Positions 53,336 to 63,501 of a DNA stretch of 64,000 nucleotides are shown here, one piece after another (within the stretch, counting starts at the first letter, position 1; the number at the start of each line of letters is the position of its first letter). The DNA comes from Polaribacter sp. Hel_I_88 (GTDB taxonomy: Bacteria > Bacteroidota > Bacteroidia > Flavobacteriales > Flavobacteriaceae). The stretch is taken from positions 3,048,001 through 3,112,000 of the forward strand of contig NZ_JHZZ01000001.1 of NCBI RefSeq assembly GCF_000687935.1. The letters run 5' to 3'. Made by a program: the position numbers and the translations under genes. Under the pieces are notes generated by a model that saw nothing but the letters and a program-made list of their open reading frames with translations, did no database searches and was not told the DNA's origin.

Positions 53336-53343
53336 CAAAAATA
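53336..53343 (-). promoter_or_regulatory. pta -7 box
   Basis: TATTTTTG on minus, 17 bp before the pta ATG at 53319; leader of about 10 nt. It lies directly after the terminator of the preceding gene. Confidence 0.5.
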
Positions 53344-53348
53344 AGGCA

Positions 53349-53381
53349 TAAAAAAATGACTAATTGTGATATTAGTCATTT
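53349..53381 (-). terminator. Terminator of the secreted protein gene 53434-54066
   Basis: Minus-strand stem AAATGACTAAT / ATTAGTCATTT with a 6-nt loop followed by a T-run; separates this gene from pta-ackA. Confidence 0.88.
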
Positions 53382-53433
53382 AATTAAGGTTAGTTTTTTA
53401 ATTTTATTATTGAAGCTTCATAAATTTGTAATC

Positions 53434-54066
53434 TTATTTACATTCCTCATTGTAGAAGTCAACAACTTTTATAATATCTTCTTTTCCAAATTCATTATTA
53501 TCAATTTTATCAACGAATTTTGGACAATTAGAAAAGTATTTTCGAATACTTTTTTTAAATCTTAAACTTTTGGTATCGTTATAAAAAAAGAAAGCTTTGT
53601 CATCATTATTTTTAGCAAAATAGTAAGTTTCATAAAAACTAGCTTTTTTATTATAAATACTTATACCTAGCCCATTGGAATTTCCTGAAAATGGAGCTGT
53701 ATCTGTTTCTTTATGAAGGGCTGTATATAAGGACATACTTTCCCCTTTTTTTAATAATTTTAGTAATACAAACTTTCTTGTGTTCCCTATTTTTTTATAG
53801 TAATATGAGGTGCTATCTAAATTGAAATCTAATCTTTTTACTTTTCTGGAATCATAATTTTTTCTTTTTCCGTCTAAAGATTCTTTAAATTTTACTTTGC
53901 TGTTTGCTAAAGAATTATAATCTGCAAATCCTATTTTTGATGATCCATCTTTAAAATAAATAGTAGCCTCTTTATAATTTTTACTTGAAGCTAAATTTAT
54001 TGGTATATTTTGAGAAAAGAGTTTACTAAATGTAAATAATAGTAAAATTAAAATTAAGTTTTTCAT
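53434..54066 (-). CDS. Secreted protein of unknown function
   Basis: 210 residues with signal peptide MKNLILILLLFTFSKLFSQ. The mature part begins with a KEATIYFKDGSSKIGFADY stretch similar to that of the beta-barrel protein at 13608-14774 and ends with a conserved-looking Cys pair region (YFSNCPKFVDKI and FYNEECK). There is no barrel domain here. Likely periplasmic; I do not recognise a named family. It starts 8 bp after the acyl-CoA carboxylase gene and may be co-transcribed with it. Confidence 0.75.
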   Translation of the reverse strand: MKNLILILLLFTFSKLFSQNIPINLASSKNYKEATIYFKDGSSKIGFADYNSLANSKVKFKESLDGKRKNYDSRKVKRLDFNLDSTSYYYKKIGNTRKFVLLKLLKKGESMSLYTALHKETDTAPFSGNSNGLGISIYNKKASFYETYYFAKNNDDKAFFFYNDTKSLRFKKSIRKYFSNCPKFVDKIDNNEFGKEDIIKVVDFYNEECK

Positions 54067-54074
54067 AATATTTT

Positions 54075-55703
54075 TTAAACCTGTAAAACACCCATATTAA
54101 ACTTCTTTTCAATAGGAGCGTGGTTTGCAGCTTCGATTCCCATAGAAATCCAAGTTCTAGTTTCCAGAGGATTTATAACACCATCTGTCCAAATTCTTGC
54201 AGCAGCATAATAAGGAGAAACTTGGTTGTCATAGCGCGATTTTATTTTATCAAAAAGTTCTGCTTCTTTTTCTGGTGTAATTTCTTCACCACGTTTTTTA
54301 AGTGATGCAGTTTCTATTTGTAACAACACTTTTGCAGCCGAGTTTCCACTCATTACAGCTAGTTCAGCACTTGGCCAAGCCACAATTAATCTTGGATCGT
54401 AAGCTTTACCACACATAGCATAATTTCCTGCACCATAAGAATTCCCAATAACAATTGTAAATTTTGGAACCACAGAATTACTTACAGCATTTACCATTTT
54501 TGCGCCATCTTTTATAATTCCTCCATGTTCAGATTTAGAACCGACCATAAAACCAGTAACATCTTGTAAGAAAACTAATGGAATTTTTTTCTGATTACAA
54601 TTGGCAATAAAACGAGTAGCTTTATCAGCAGAATCATTGTAAATAACGCCACCAAATTGCATTTCTCCTTTTTTAGTTTTTACTAATTTACGTTGATTGG
54701 CAACAATACCAACTGCCCAACCATCAATTCTTGCATAACCAGTTAGGATTGTTTGTCCATAACCTTCTTTGTATTGTTCAAATTCAGAATTATCTACCAA
54801 ACGCTTTATGATTTCTAACATATCATATTGTGCGTTTCTTTCTTTTGGTAAAATCCCAAAGATATCATCTTGATTTTCTTTTGGCTCAAAAGATTCAGTT
54901 TTGCTAAAACCAGCTTTGTCATAATCGCCAATTTTATCAACAATAAATTTTATTTTATCCAAAGCATCTTTATCATCTTTGGCTTTATAATCTGTAACTC
55001 CAGAAATTTCACAATGCGTAGTTGCGCCTCCTAAAGTTTCATTGTCAATACTTTCACCAATAGCTGCTTTTACTAAGTAACTACCAGCTAAAAAAATACT
55101 TGCAGTTTTGTCTACAATTAAAGCTTCATCGCTCATAATTGGTAAATAAGCACCACCAGCAACACAGCTTCCCATTACTGCAGAAATTTGTGTAATTCCC
55201 ATAGAACTCATCACTGCATTGTTTCTAAAAATACGTCCAAAATGTTCTTTATCAGGAAAAATTTCATCTTGCATTGGTAAATAAACACCAGCAGAATCTA
55301 CTAAATAAATAATTGGCAATCTATTTTCTATGGATATTTCTTGTGCTCGTAAATTCTTTTTTCCTGTAATTGGGAACCAAGCTCCAGCTTTTACAGTGGC
55401 ATCATTAGCTACAACAATACATTGCTGTCCTTTTATATAGCCCATTTTTACAACAACACCTCCTGAAGGGCAACCTCCATGTTCTGCATACATATCTTCG
55501 CCTGCAAAAGCACCAATTTCTATTGATTTTTTATTTGAATCTAATAAAAAATCAACTCTTTCACGAGCGGTCATTTTACCTTTTTCATGATGTTTATCGA
55601 TTCTTTTTTGACCTCCACCTAATTTTACTTTGGCAAAACGTCTTTTTAAATCTGATGCTAAAAGTTTATTGTAATCTTCGTTTTTATTAAAGTTAATGTC
55701 CAT
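54075..55703 (-). CDS. Acyl-CoA carboxylase carboxyltransferase beta subunit (methylcrotonyl-CoA type)
   Basis: 542 residues. A biotin-dependent carboxyltransferase with two crotonase-like halves: GGCPSGGVVVKMGYI (about 76-90), RLPIIYLVDSAGVYLP (about 129-144), MGSCVAGGAYLPIMSDE (about 178-194), and in the second half DVTGFMVGSKSEH (about 381-393) and GNSYGAGNYAMCGKAY (about 422-437). The sequence is closest to 3-methylcrotonyl-CoA carboxylase beta (leucine breakdown), but propionyl-CoA and geranyl-CoA relatives cannot be excluded. No biotin subunit is adjacent. Confidence 0.9.
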   Translation of the reverse strand: MDINFNKNEDYNKLLASDLKRRFAKVKLGGGQKRIDKHHEKGKMTARERVDFLLDSNKKSIEIGAFAGEDMYAEHGGCPSGGVVVKMGYIKGQQCIVVANDATVKAGAWFPITGKKNLRAQEISIENRLPIIYLVDSAGVYLPMQDEIFPDKEHFGRIFRNNAVMSSMGITQISAVMGSCVAGGAYLPIMSDEALIVDKTASIFLAGSYLVKAAIGESIDNETLGGATTHCEISGVTDYKAKDDKDALDKIKFIVDKIGDYDKAGFSKTESFEPKENQDDIFGILPKERNAQYDMLEIIKRLVDNSEFEQYKEGYGQTILTGYARIDGWAVGIVANQRKLVKTKKGEMQFGGVIYNDSADKATRFIANCNQKKIPLVFLQDVTGFMVGSKSEHGGIIKDGAKMVNAVSNSVVPKFTIVIGNSYGAGNYAMCGKAYDPRLIVAWPSAELAVMSGNSAAKVLLQIETASLKKRGEEITPEKEAELFDKIKSRYDNQVSPYYAAARIWTDGVINPLETRTWISMGIEAANHAPIEKKFNMGVLQV

Positions 55704-55780
55704 AGATTTTTGATTTCTTAATTTTCAGCTAATTTAAGGAATATAAATGTGAAATATTTTATAAAAATGGCTATTCATTA

Positions 55781-58700
55781 TTATTTCCTCAACAACGAAA
55801 AGTTTCCTTTTTTGTTGATGGTTGGTTTTGTAGTATCAGCAGGAATTAGAGTAATGTTGAACCAGTAATCGTCAGAAGGTAATAATTTACCTTGATACAT
55901 TCCATTCCAACCTTCGCTATCAATTTGTTCTTGTGCTACCAAGGTTCCATATCTGTTAAAAATATTGATACTTGCATTTGGGTAAAAATCTTTGTTGGCA
56001 CCTTTTACAACCCAAGTATCATTTCGTCCATCTCCATTTGGTGTAAAGAATTTTGGAAACTGAATTACAGAAACTAACAGCATTTCATCTGGAGCACAAC
56101 CATTTTTATCGTTTACAATAATTTGATATACACCACCTTCTAGATTTTCAAACAATGGCTCGTCTTGAAAACCGATGATTGGAGTTCTTGAGTTATCATC
56201 AGTATTTATAATGGCAAATTGATAATCTCCAGGACCTAAATCATTATTGACAATATCAATAGAAATTGATAAGTTGTCCTCACTGCTTATATTGTTACCT
56301 TCATCAATAATGGTGATAAAACTGCGCTCTAAAATGGCAGGATTGGATTCGTTAACAACAATACTTTCTGATCTTTCACATAAAGTGCCATCTGTGGTGG
56401 TTGCAGTAACTGTATAGGTTCCACCAGAAGTGATATTGATGTTATCTCTAGAAGCTGTGTTTAAAACAGTTCCGTTTTCATCTTGCCAAATATAGCTATA
56501 CACATCTCTTGCATTTTCTGCAGCAATGTTTAAAGGTAAATCATTCAAACATAAAATTTGAGGTGTTGTCACTGTAAAATCAGGCAATGTATTGACGATC
56601 ACATCAAAAGTAGCATCATCATTTACACAACCTGTATTTTTGTTTTCAATACGCACAAAAATAGTTTCTGTAGCATTTGTGTTTTGATAAGGAGAAATGA
56701 TGGCATCATTTCCAGAAGTTGCATTTGCTTGAGAGCTATGAAACGTAACATTAAAATCGTTTGGATTTTGAGTTGTTCCTAAAATCTCAACTATTTTACT
56801 ATCCAAATCGATGTTTTGCACAATTCCATTGGCATCATCACCATCCAAGTCATTATCACAATAAGCTAAATTAGTTGGTACTACTAAAACGGGTTCAGCA
56901 TTTATAATGACATCAAAGTTAGAAATTGGATTTGCACACCCAGTATCTGTATTCAAAATACGTACAAAAATTGTTTCTCTATTTGGAGCGTTATTTGAAT
57001 ATGGAGAAATCAAAGGATTGTTGCCATTTTGAGCATCAGCCAAAGATCTGTGATAGGTAACTGTATGTGTATTGGGATCTTGAGTTCCTAAAATACCAGC
57101 AGTTTGAGATTCTAAATCAATAGCTTGTGAAAAGCCATTTCTAGCAGAACCATCAGAATTATCATCACAAATTTCTAAATCTTCTACAAAATTGGCAACA
57201 GGAATAGGGTTTACAATCACATTAAAGGAAGTATGATTAGTAAAACAGCCAGTTGTAGTATTGGTAACTCTCACAAAAATGGTTTGAGAATCGCGAGTTG
57301 TATTTACAAAAGGAGATGATTGAGCATCATTTCCAGCATTGGCATCTGCAGCAGAAAGGTGATACGTTACCGTAAAATCAGCAGGATTTTGGCCATTTAA
57401 AATTAAACTAGTTTGGGATTCTAAATCGAAAGATTGCACAATTCCATTGGTTCCATCACCATCATTAGCATCATCACAAAGTTCTAAGTCTGGCACATTT
57501 GCAGCTTCAGGAACTGTATTTGTTCTTAGATACAATTCGCCAGTTCCAGAGCAATTGTTGTTGTTTTTATTGGTGATTTTAAAATAAATAGTTTGTCTTG
57601 TAACATCTGAAGGAAAATTGATATTTCTGTAATTCGAAATATCAGCAATTGCATTTACAACAGCAGTTCTATCGTCTCTTGTTTCAAAATAAGAGATTTC
57701 TAAATCTGGTCGTAAAGCAGGAGGGAAGAACATTAAAATTTCGGCATTTGCTTCACTAAAATCGAAGTTTGTAATACCATCAGTATCATCATTTGCAGGG
57801 CCATTTGTGCCATCTGTTTGCAGAAAATCATCACAAACAGCCTCAAATTCTTTGTTGTAAGCAACATCAGCAGCAGCTTCCACTTCTAGATTAATTTTAG
57901 AAATTCGGTAACAATTTTCTGTAGAAATAGTTCTTACCCAAGCTTCTCCACTTTGATTCACAGGATAACGCAATTCATCATCAACTAAAGGAGTTCCAGC
58001 AATTGCGTCTGCTTCAGTAGCAAAATATTCAAATCTTTCGTTTGCAGAATTTGCAGAAATACTAATTTCTGCTTCTGTTAAATTTACAGTTGATATTCTA
58101 TCCAAATCATCATCACATTGTAATAAATCTACTTCTGGGGTTACTGTAGGAGCAGGATTTACAGTTAATGTAATTTCGTTTGAATTTTTTGGACATCCAT
58201 TGCCTGTTCTCTCTAAAACAACCCTGTATAAAAATCCATCAAAATTTAGTGGTGTGTTTGTTATTTGAAGTGTATTTGTTGTTGCTCCACTATAAATGCT
58301 GTTATCTGTAATTGTACTCCAAGTTGTTCCATCAACAGAAACTTCCCAAAGAAACGAATCTGCTGTTGTATCTATGTTGATTGTATCTGTAAAATCTTCA
58401 CAAAAAAACACCTCAACAAAAGGCGTATTTATGATGATTAGCGCACTTGTAATATAATCTACATTAGGATTTGTATAACCATCTGAATTATTTATAACTC
58501 TTCCTTTTTCGTCAACCTGAACAGGAGAAACCCCTAAAAATCCATCGTTATTTATATCTGAAAAACCAGCTTCTGTAACATCAAAACAGTCGTCATTATC
58601 TGCATCTAGTTCCATGAAATTGAAAATACTATCTGCATCTGTGTCTAAAACTGTATAATTGATTAAATTACTATCTACTGCTGTTTCTAGCGAATTTAAC

Positions 58701-61276
58701 AATCCATTTAAACCAACATTAGTTGCATCTGCATTATCTAAAACTCCATCATTATTTGTGTCAGTTTCTTGATGATTGGCTTCTACCAAATCAAAAATAC
58801 CATCATTGTCAGAATCTAAGTCGATATAATTTGGAATGCCATCATTATCTGAATCTATATTTGTAGTAATTCCATTAAAAGCATCATCTAAACCATCTTG
58901 ATTAGTATCTGTATTTAACAACGTAATTTTGGTTGATGAAGCTTCTGCAATATCTGGAATTCCATCATTATCTGAATCCATATCAAACATATTTTCGATG
59001 CCATCTCCATCTGAATCTAAAGAAAAGCATGTTAATTGCAGGTTTCCGTTAAAGGTTGATGATGAGTTTGTTGCTGAAGATTGGTGTTGAAATTCTATTT
59101 GATTGATTTGATTTGCCAAAAATTGGAAAGTACTTGCTGATCCAGCTAAATTGGCTTTAAACTTAAAATGTATTTCTGATGCAGAAATATTGGTAACCCC
59201 AGTTTCAAATTCGCCATCAAAATTAGTATCAATCAATAATTGATCATTAGGATCTAAAAGTGTTAGGTTTTTATTGTTAGGTCCAATTTTTATAATAAAA
59301 AATTCGCCTTCTGTAATTGTATGATTTGTAGCTGTATTTTGAGCGAATCTAAAATTTACATTTTGTGTAAAATTAAGTTGATAGACTAACTTAGAATCTA
59401 CAGCAGGATTTATACTGGATTCAAAATTTCCATTTATATCACCAGAAAAAGTATTGGTTGCTTGCGATTGCGTAAAAACCGAAGAAACGATTGTATTGTT
59501 AGTGGAATTATCTAGAAAAATAATTGAAGGATTGTTGCTATCAGTAATATTTAAAGCTGCATTTCCAATAGATTCAGCGCAATTTAAAATACCATCATTA
59601 TCAATATCAACATCTAAATTGTCGATAATTAAATCGCCATCAAAGTCATCAGGACAAATACTTACAGGGATTTCTACAGATTCAAAAGTAGTTCCAGTAC
59701 AAGCAATAAAACCAATTAGTTTATATCTTCCTGGTTCAGATTCTATAGGTTTGTATTCTGAATCGGTACTTTTTTGCTCCCACAAAGAAGTTGTTTCGTT
59801 AAAATATTGCCATTCAAAACTATCAAATAAATCTGTATTGGCAGCTTGTAAAGTAATGTTAGGGATACAGTTACCCAAAGAAGAGATTGTTGTATCTAGA
59901 ATAATTTCTGGAGAGGAAGGAAATCCAGAGTAAAAACTACCAGAAGTAGCTGCACCATTTTGATTAAAATAGGCACAATATAATTCTCGATCGCTGTCAA
60001 TAGAAATATCGCCAGTTAAATTTATCACTTTATACGTAACGTAGTCAGGATTTCCATCAACATCAAAAGGTCCAGAAGTATTAAAATCAGAAATTGGTTG
60101 AGAATTGATGGTGACAGTTGCATCTTTGTTGGTAACAATGGTAATTCCTCCTGTAAAAGTAACAGCTCCAATAGATTCTATTTTTGGAATATTATCTACT
60201 TTTCCTCTGTTTTCACAACTTAAAGGAGGAACAAAAAATAGTCCTTGATTTGCTTCGCTATTATTAGCCCCAATTCCTTGATATGCAAAAACGGGTTTTG
60301 AGGTATTAACATATAAATTTCCATTACTGTTATAAGAGTTTCCCTCAATTAAATAATATTCTCCTTTATTTATAGTTGCTATAATTGGACCATCATTTAA
60401 AATTATTCCTGTATCATCTTCATGAGCAACAATTAAAACATTTTCCCAATCGTTATTTCCATTGCCTTTTACGAAAATATAATCAGTGCCAATTTTATCT
60501 GCACCAACAATTTGGTCTATTCCATAATCTCGGCCACCACCATTATGAAAACTTCCATTTGCAGAACCAGTATTTACAATAATGGGTTTATCAGCATTAA
60601 TTAAAGTACCAATTAAACCATCTCTATTAATGGTGTTTTCGAAGGAATTTGTTGCAACTACGTAGCTTTCGCCTTCATTTAAAGTAGTAGAAATTGGTAA
60701 AGTGCCTGTATAGTTTTTAATTTCGATGCCAGCTGGTAAATCATCAAAAGTAACTTGAGTGTTATCTTCTGATGCCATAACTGAGATAAAATTCAAATAA
60801 TTGTCTTGAGGATTTTCATTAGTAAACATCCCTGCTCTAAACGTTGTACCTAAAGCAGAAGCGCCTTTGCTAACTAAAGCTCCTGCTTGTGCACCACCAC
60901 CTGCTAAAACACGAATAGAAACATAGATAACATCATTTGCTTCAATTATATAACCTTTATCACTATGAACAACACTCGTTTGTCTTGAATCTACAAAAAG
61001 TTGGGTATTACCAGTTCCTACAATAATTTCTGCAGGAAAATTACTAGATACAACACCGTTAAAATCGTTATCAGGAAAACCTATTTGTTTGATAGTGTAA
61101 CTAACATTTTGGTTTTTTGGAGTTGAAATATAAAAAAATTGCTCTTCAGGATTTGCATTTCCATTTTCAGCATAGGTTAAAGGCGGAATAAAATGCTTTT
61201 TGCTTAATTGGGCGTTTACACTAGAAACGCAAATAAAAAAGAAAAGATATATGAAGACTATTATTTTTAATTTCAA
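55781..61276 (-). CDS. Giant T9SS type B substrate with TSP3-like repeats
   Basis: 1831 residues with signal peptide (IIVFIYLFFFICVSSVNAQ). The first ~470 residues form a beta-rich domain resembling IgGFc-binding-type modules. D-rich calcium-binding thrombospondin type 3 motifs follow (about 545-580 and 755-940; DSDGDGIENMFDMDSDNDG type). An Ig-like module at about 965-1060 precedes about five related modules (about 1070-1560) beginning LxxCDDxxDGxxxNG and ending GCxxxxxxFDVIVNxxP. It ends in a gliding-motility CTD (FFTPNGDGRNDTW, about 1740-1831), the type B sorting signal for type IX secretion. It is probably a surface adhesin or binding protein. Confidence 0.93.
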   Translation of the reverse strand: MKLKIIVFIYLFFFICVSSVNAQLSKKHFIPPLTYAENGNANPEEQFFYISTPKNQNVSYTIKQIGFPDNDFNGVVSSNFPAEIIVGTGNTQLFVDSRQTSVVHSDKGYIIEANDVIYVSIRVLAGGGAQAGALVSKGASALGTTFRAGMFTNENPQDNYLNFISVMASEDNTQVTFDDLPAGIEIKNYTGTLPISTTLNEGESYVVATNSFENTINRDGLIGTLINADKPIIVNTGSANGSFHNGGGRDYGIDQIVGADKIGTDYIFVKGNGNNDWENVLIVAHEDDTGIILNDGPIIATINKGEYYLIEGNSYNSNGNLYVNTSKPVFAYQGIGANNSEANQGLFFVPPLSCENRGKVDNIPKIESIGAVTFTGGITIVTNKDATVTINSQPISDFNTSGPFDVDGNPDYVTYKVINLTGDISIDSDRELYCAYFNQNGAATSGSFYSGFPSSPEIILDTTISSLGNCIPNITLQAANTDLFDSFEWQYFNETTSLWEQKSTDSEYKPIESEPGRYKLIGFIACTGTTFESVEIPVSICPDDFDGDLIIDNLDVDIDNDGILNCAESIGNAALNITDSNNPSIIFLDNSTNNTIVSSVFTQSQATNTFSGDINGNFESSINPAVDSKLVYQLNFTQNVNFRFAQNTATNHTITEGEFFIIKIGPNNKNLTLLDPNDQLLIDTNFDGEFETGVTNISASEIHFKFKANLAGSASTFQFLANQINQIEFQHQSSATNSSSTFNGNLQLTCFSLDSDGDGIENMFDMDSDNDGIPDIAEASSTKITLLNTDTNQDGLDDAFNGITTNIDSDNDGIPNYIDLDSDNDGIFDLVEANHQETDTNNDGVLDNADATNVGLNGLLNSLETAVDSNLINYTVLDTDADSIFNFMELDADNDDCFDVTEAGFSDINNDGFLGVSPVQVDEKGRVINNSDGYTNPNVDYITSALIIINTPFVEVFFCEDFTDTINIDTTADSFLWEVSVDGTTWSTITDNSIYSGATTNTLQITNTPLNFDGFLYRVVLERTGNGCPKNSNEITLTVNPAPTVTPEVDLLQCDDDLDRISTVNLTEAEISISANSANERFEYFATEADAIAGTPLVDDELRYPVNQSGEAWVRTISTENCYRISKINLEVEAAADVAYNKEFEAVCDDFLQTDGTNGPANDDTDGITNFDFSEANAEILMFFPPALRPDLEISYFETRDDRTAVVNAIADISNYRNINFPSDVTRQTIYFKITNKNNNNCSGTGELYLRTNTVPEAANVPDLELCDDANDGDGTNGIVQSFDLESQTSLILNGQNPADFTVTYHLSAADANAGNDAQSSPFVNTTRDSQTIFVRVTNTTTGCFTNHTSFNVIVNPIPVANFVEDLEICDDNSDGSARNGFSQAIDLESQTAGILGTQDPNTHTVTYHRSLADAQNGNNPLISPYSNNAPNRETIFVRILNTDTGCANPISNFDVIINAEPVLVVPTNLAYCDNDLDGDDANGIVQNIDLDSKIVEILGTTQNPNDFNVTFHSSQANATSGNDAIISPYQNTNATETIFVRIENKNTGCVNDDATFDVIVNTLPDFTVTTPQILCLNDLPLNIAAENARDVYSYIWQDENGTVLNTASRDNINITSGGTYTVTATTTDGTLCERSESIVVNESNPAILERSFITIIDEGNNISSEDNLSISIDIVNNDLGPGDYQFAIINTDDNSRTPIIGFQDEPLFENLEGGVYQIIVNDKNGCAPDEMLLVSVIQFPKFFTPNGDGRNDTWVVKGANKDFYPNASINIFNRYGTLVAQEQIDSEGWNGMYQGKLLPSDDYWFNITLIPADTTKPTINKKGNFSLLRK

Positions 61277-61441
61277 AGTGTTACCTATTTAACAAAATTA
61301 TTTGCTAAAAATAACAAGAAATAAATAATAAAAGAGTCTTCTTTTTATAAGTTTAAAACTTTTTTATACACAAAATTTACATATCGTATCATTTTATAAG
61401 TTATGATACTCTATTTGTAAAATGTTTACTGAAAAAAATGT
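61277..61441. other. Intergenic region with a GTATCAT hairpin
   Basis: 165 bp between the T9SS substrate and the ABC-2 permease gene, with the inverted repeat GTATCAT / ATGATAC (about 61386-61410, loop TTTATAAGTT). No ORF; probably promoter and leader of the giant gene on minus. Confidence 0.4.
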
Positions 61442-62284
61442 TTATAAATCTCTTTTTAATAATAATCTGTAGGATAAAAAAATGAAAATAAACGTCCAAA
61501 AAGAAACGATTAAGATTGTTAAAAAGTCCACTTCTTTTTCCATAAAGTTTTTACCCATTTGACTTGCAAAACTTTTAACAGCTCCTAATCTAGAAAATGG
61601 TTCTTTGATTAAATTGCTCATGGCTTCCAAAGGTAAAAATTGCATGATAGCATCTACTTTATCTCCAGTATTTTCTGAGTCATTAAATTGCCAATATAAA
61701 AAACCTTTGAACATTCCTTCAAAAATTAGCCACACAAACATAGCTCCAACTGCAAATGCAGATCGTTTTACTAAAATGCCTAGAAATAAACCAAAAGAAA
61801 AGAAGCCAACTAATTTTATGAAAAAAGCTACTAAATACTCTAAATCTGAAACAATGATTGCTAGCTCATTATAATCTGAATATATCAAACCTAAAACTAA
61901 TGAAACAACAAAAACAAATACAGTAGAAACTGCTGCAAAAGCTATGACAGTATAGAACTTAGAAAGGATAAATTCTTTTTTACTTAAACCATCAATTAAA
62001 TTCTGTTTTAAGGTTTTGTAACTATATTCATTAGACATCATTGAAACAATAACCAACAACAAAAAGAATTTTAAAATTGCTGCAATATAGGTGTTGAAAT
62101 GCCAGATATATGGAAAATTAAAAATCCCTGCATCTGCTAAATGTAATTTGAAACTTCCAAATTCAAATTTTATAGCTGCAATTAATGCAATAGATGTAAG
62201 CAAACCAAAATAAATAATAGATAATATTTTACTTGCTCTATTATATTTTAATTTGTGAAATTCTATAGTAAGTAGTCTTAACAT
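61442..62284 (-). CDS. ABC-2 type transporter permease
   Basis: 280 residues with six hydrophobic helices: near 18-38, 60-82, 106-134, 150-170, 176-193 and 255-275. The arrangement and the LTIEFHKLKYNRASKI start are typical of single-subunit ABC-2 permeases of the bacitracin/lantibiotic-export (BcrB-like) group. It works with the ATPase gene 19 bp upstream. The substrate is unknown. Confidence 0.88.
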   Translation of the reverse strand: MLRLLTIEFHKLKYNRASKILSIIYFGLLTSIALIAAIKFEFGSFKLHLADAGIFNFPYIWHFNTYIAAILKFFLLLVIVSMMSNEYSYKTLKQNLIDGLSKKEFILSKFYTVIAFAAVSTVFVFVVSLVLGLIYSDYNELAIIVSDLEYLVAFFIKLVGFFSFGLFLGILVKRSAFAVGAMFVWLIFEGMFKGFLYWQFNDSENTGDKVDAIMQFLPLEAMSNLIKEPFSRLGAVKSFASQMGKNFMEKEVDFLTILIVSFWTFIFIFLSYRLLLKRDL

Positions 62285-62303
62285 GACTTTGTGTTTTAGT
62301 TGA

Positions 62304-63203
62304 TTAGTTGTTATTGGTTAAATCTAAAAATTGTTGTTCTAAACTTGGTTTACGTTTTACCAAATGGCTTAAAACAAACCCTTTTTCAAACAAAAATTGA
62401 TTGATTTCTGTAGCAGAGATTTCAGTATTTAAAGTTGCAATAATTGTTTCATGATCTTTGGTTACTTTTAAAATTGCAGTATGATTTTCTAAAAGTTGCA
62501 TTAATTCTGCTTCATTTGTATCAATTTTTAGCTCTAGCAAACCTTTAGAGGCTGTCATTTCATCCACTCTACCAGCATATAATTTTATACCTTTTCTAAT
62601 CACAACCACATGAGAGCATACTTTTTCAACTTCATCTAAAAGATGAGAAGCTAAAAGAATTGTGGTTCCGTTTGCAGCAATTTTTTTAATAATTTGCCTA
62701 ATTTCGTGAATTCCTTGAGGATCTAAACCATTTGTAGGTTCGTCTAAAATTAAAATTTCAGGATCGTTTAATAAGGCAGATGCAATTGCCAAACGTTGTT
62801 TCATTCCTAAAGAAAAAGTACTAAACTTGCTGTTTCTTCTCTCATAAAGATTTACAATTTGTAATTTTTCGTCTATTTTTTCGGTGGATGTTCCTTTAAT
62901 CTTACAAATCAATGCTAAATTTTGAGTTGCTGTCATATAAGGATAAAAGTTAGGGCGTTCAATTATAGCACCAACTTTTTTAAGAGCTTCATGGGTTGAT
63001 AAATTTCCATTAAACCAAGAAAATTCACCAGAAGTTCTGTTTACAACATTTAAAATAATACCTAAAGTGGTTGATTTTCCAGAGCCATTGGGTCCAAGAA
63101 TTCCGTAAACATTGCCTTTTTGAATATCAAAAGAAAGATTATTTACTGCATGAACAGCTCCGTATTTTTTATCGAGATTTTTGAGAGATAAGATAGTTTC
63201 CAA
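62304..63203 (-). CDS. ABC transporter ATP-binding protein (BcrA-like)
   Basis: 299 residues. Walker A GPNGSGKST (about 37-45), signature FSLGMKQRLAIA (about 130-141; SLGMKQR), Walker B ILILDEPTNGLDPQG (about 155-169), H-loop LASHLLDEV. A 75-residue C-terminal extension is usual for the DrrA/BcrA group. It pairs with the ABC-2 permease downstream and probably exports a lipid or peptide, or supports self-protection. Confidence 0.92.
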   Translation of the reverse strand: METILSLKNLDKKYGAVHAVNNLSFDIQKGNVYGILGPNGSGKSTTLGIILNVVNRTSGEFSWFNGNLSTHEALKKVGAIIERPNFYPYMTATQNLALICKIKGTSTEKIDEKLQIVNLYERRNSKFSTFSLGMKQRLAIASALLNDPEILILDEPTNGLDPQGIHEIRQIIKKIAANGTTILLASHLLDEVEKVCSHVVVIRKGIKLYAGRVDEMTASKGLLELKIDTNEAELMQLLENHTAILKVTKDHETIIATLNTEISATEINQFLFEKGFVLSHLVKRKPSLEQQFLDLTNNN

Positions 63204-63501
63204 AGAAATAGTTTTAGTCGGTTATAAAAAGTAAGACGACTAAAGTACAAATTTGTTACAATATTTCAGTTGGCAGTTTTCAGTTGCAGTATTCAGTTTT
63301 CAATATTGAGAAGAAAGGATTCAGTTGAGGTTAAAAGCTACCAATATTATATAAAAAGTATTCTAAAAATTTTTGCCACGAATTCACGAATTTATTTAAA
63401 TACAATTTTAAAATAATTCGTGAATTCGTGGCAACTTTTTATCCTTTTATAAAAGTCACCCTTTTACACAATTCAACAATTTAACAGTTACACAAATTCT
63501 A
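63204..63501. repeat. Repeat-rich gap with an intact 20-bp-arm palindrome
   Basis: Two repeat types fill this gap. CAGTTTTCAGTTGCAG words (about 63269-63330) resemble 20329-20360. At 63373-63434 an intact inverted repeat has arms TTGCCACGAATTCACGAATT and its complement, with a 22-bp spacer. This is the complete form of the arms flanking the IS110 at 48533-48551 and 49992-50010. Confidence 0.85.

Noticed and set aside
51226..53379. Longer pta starting at 53379
   Set aside because: The extra 20 residues lie across the -7 box and terminator of the preceding gene; MSKSIYITT at 53319 is the family start.
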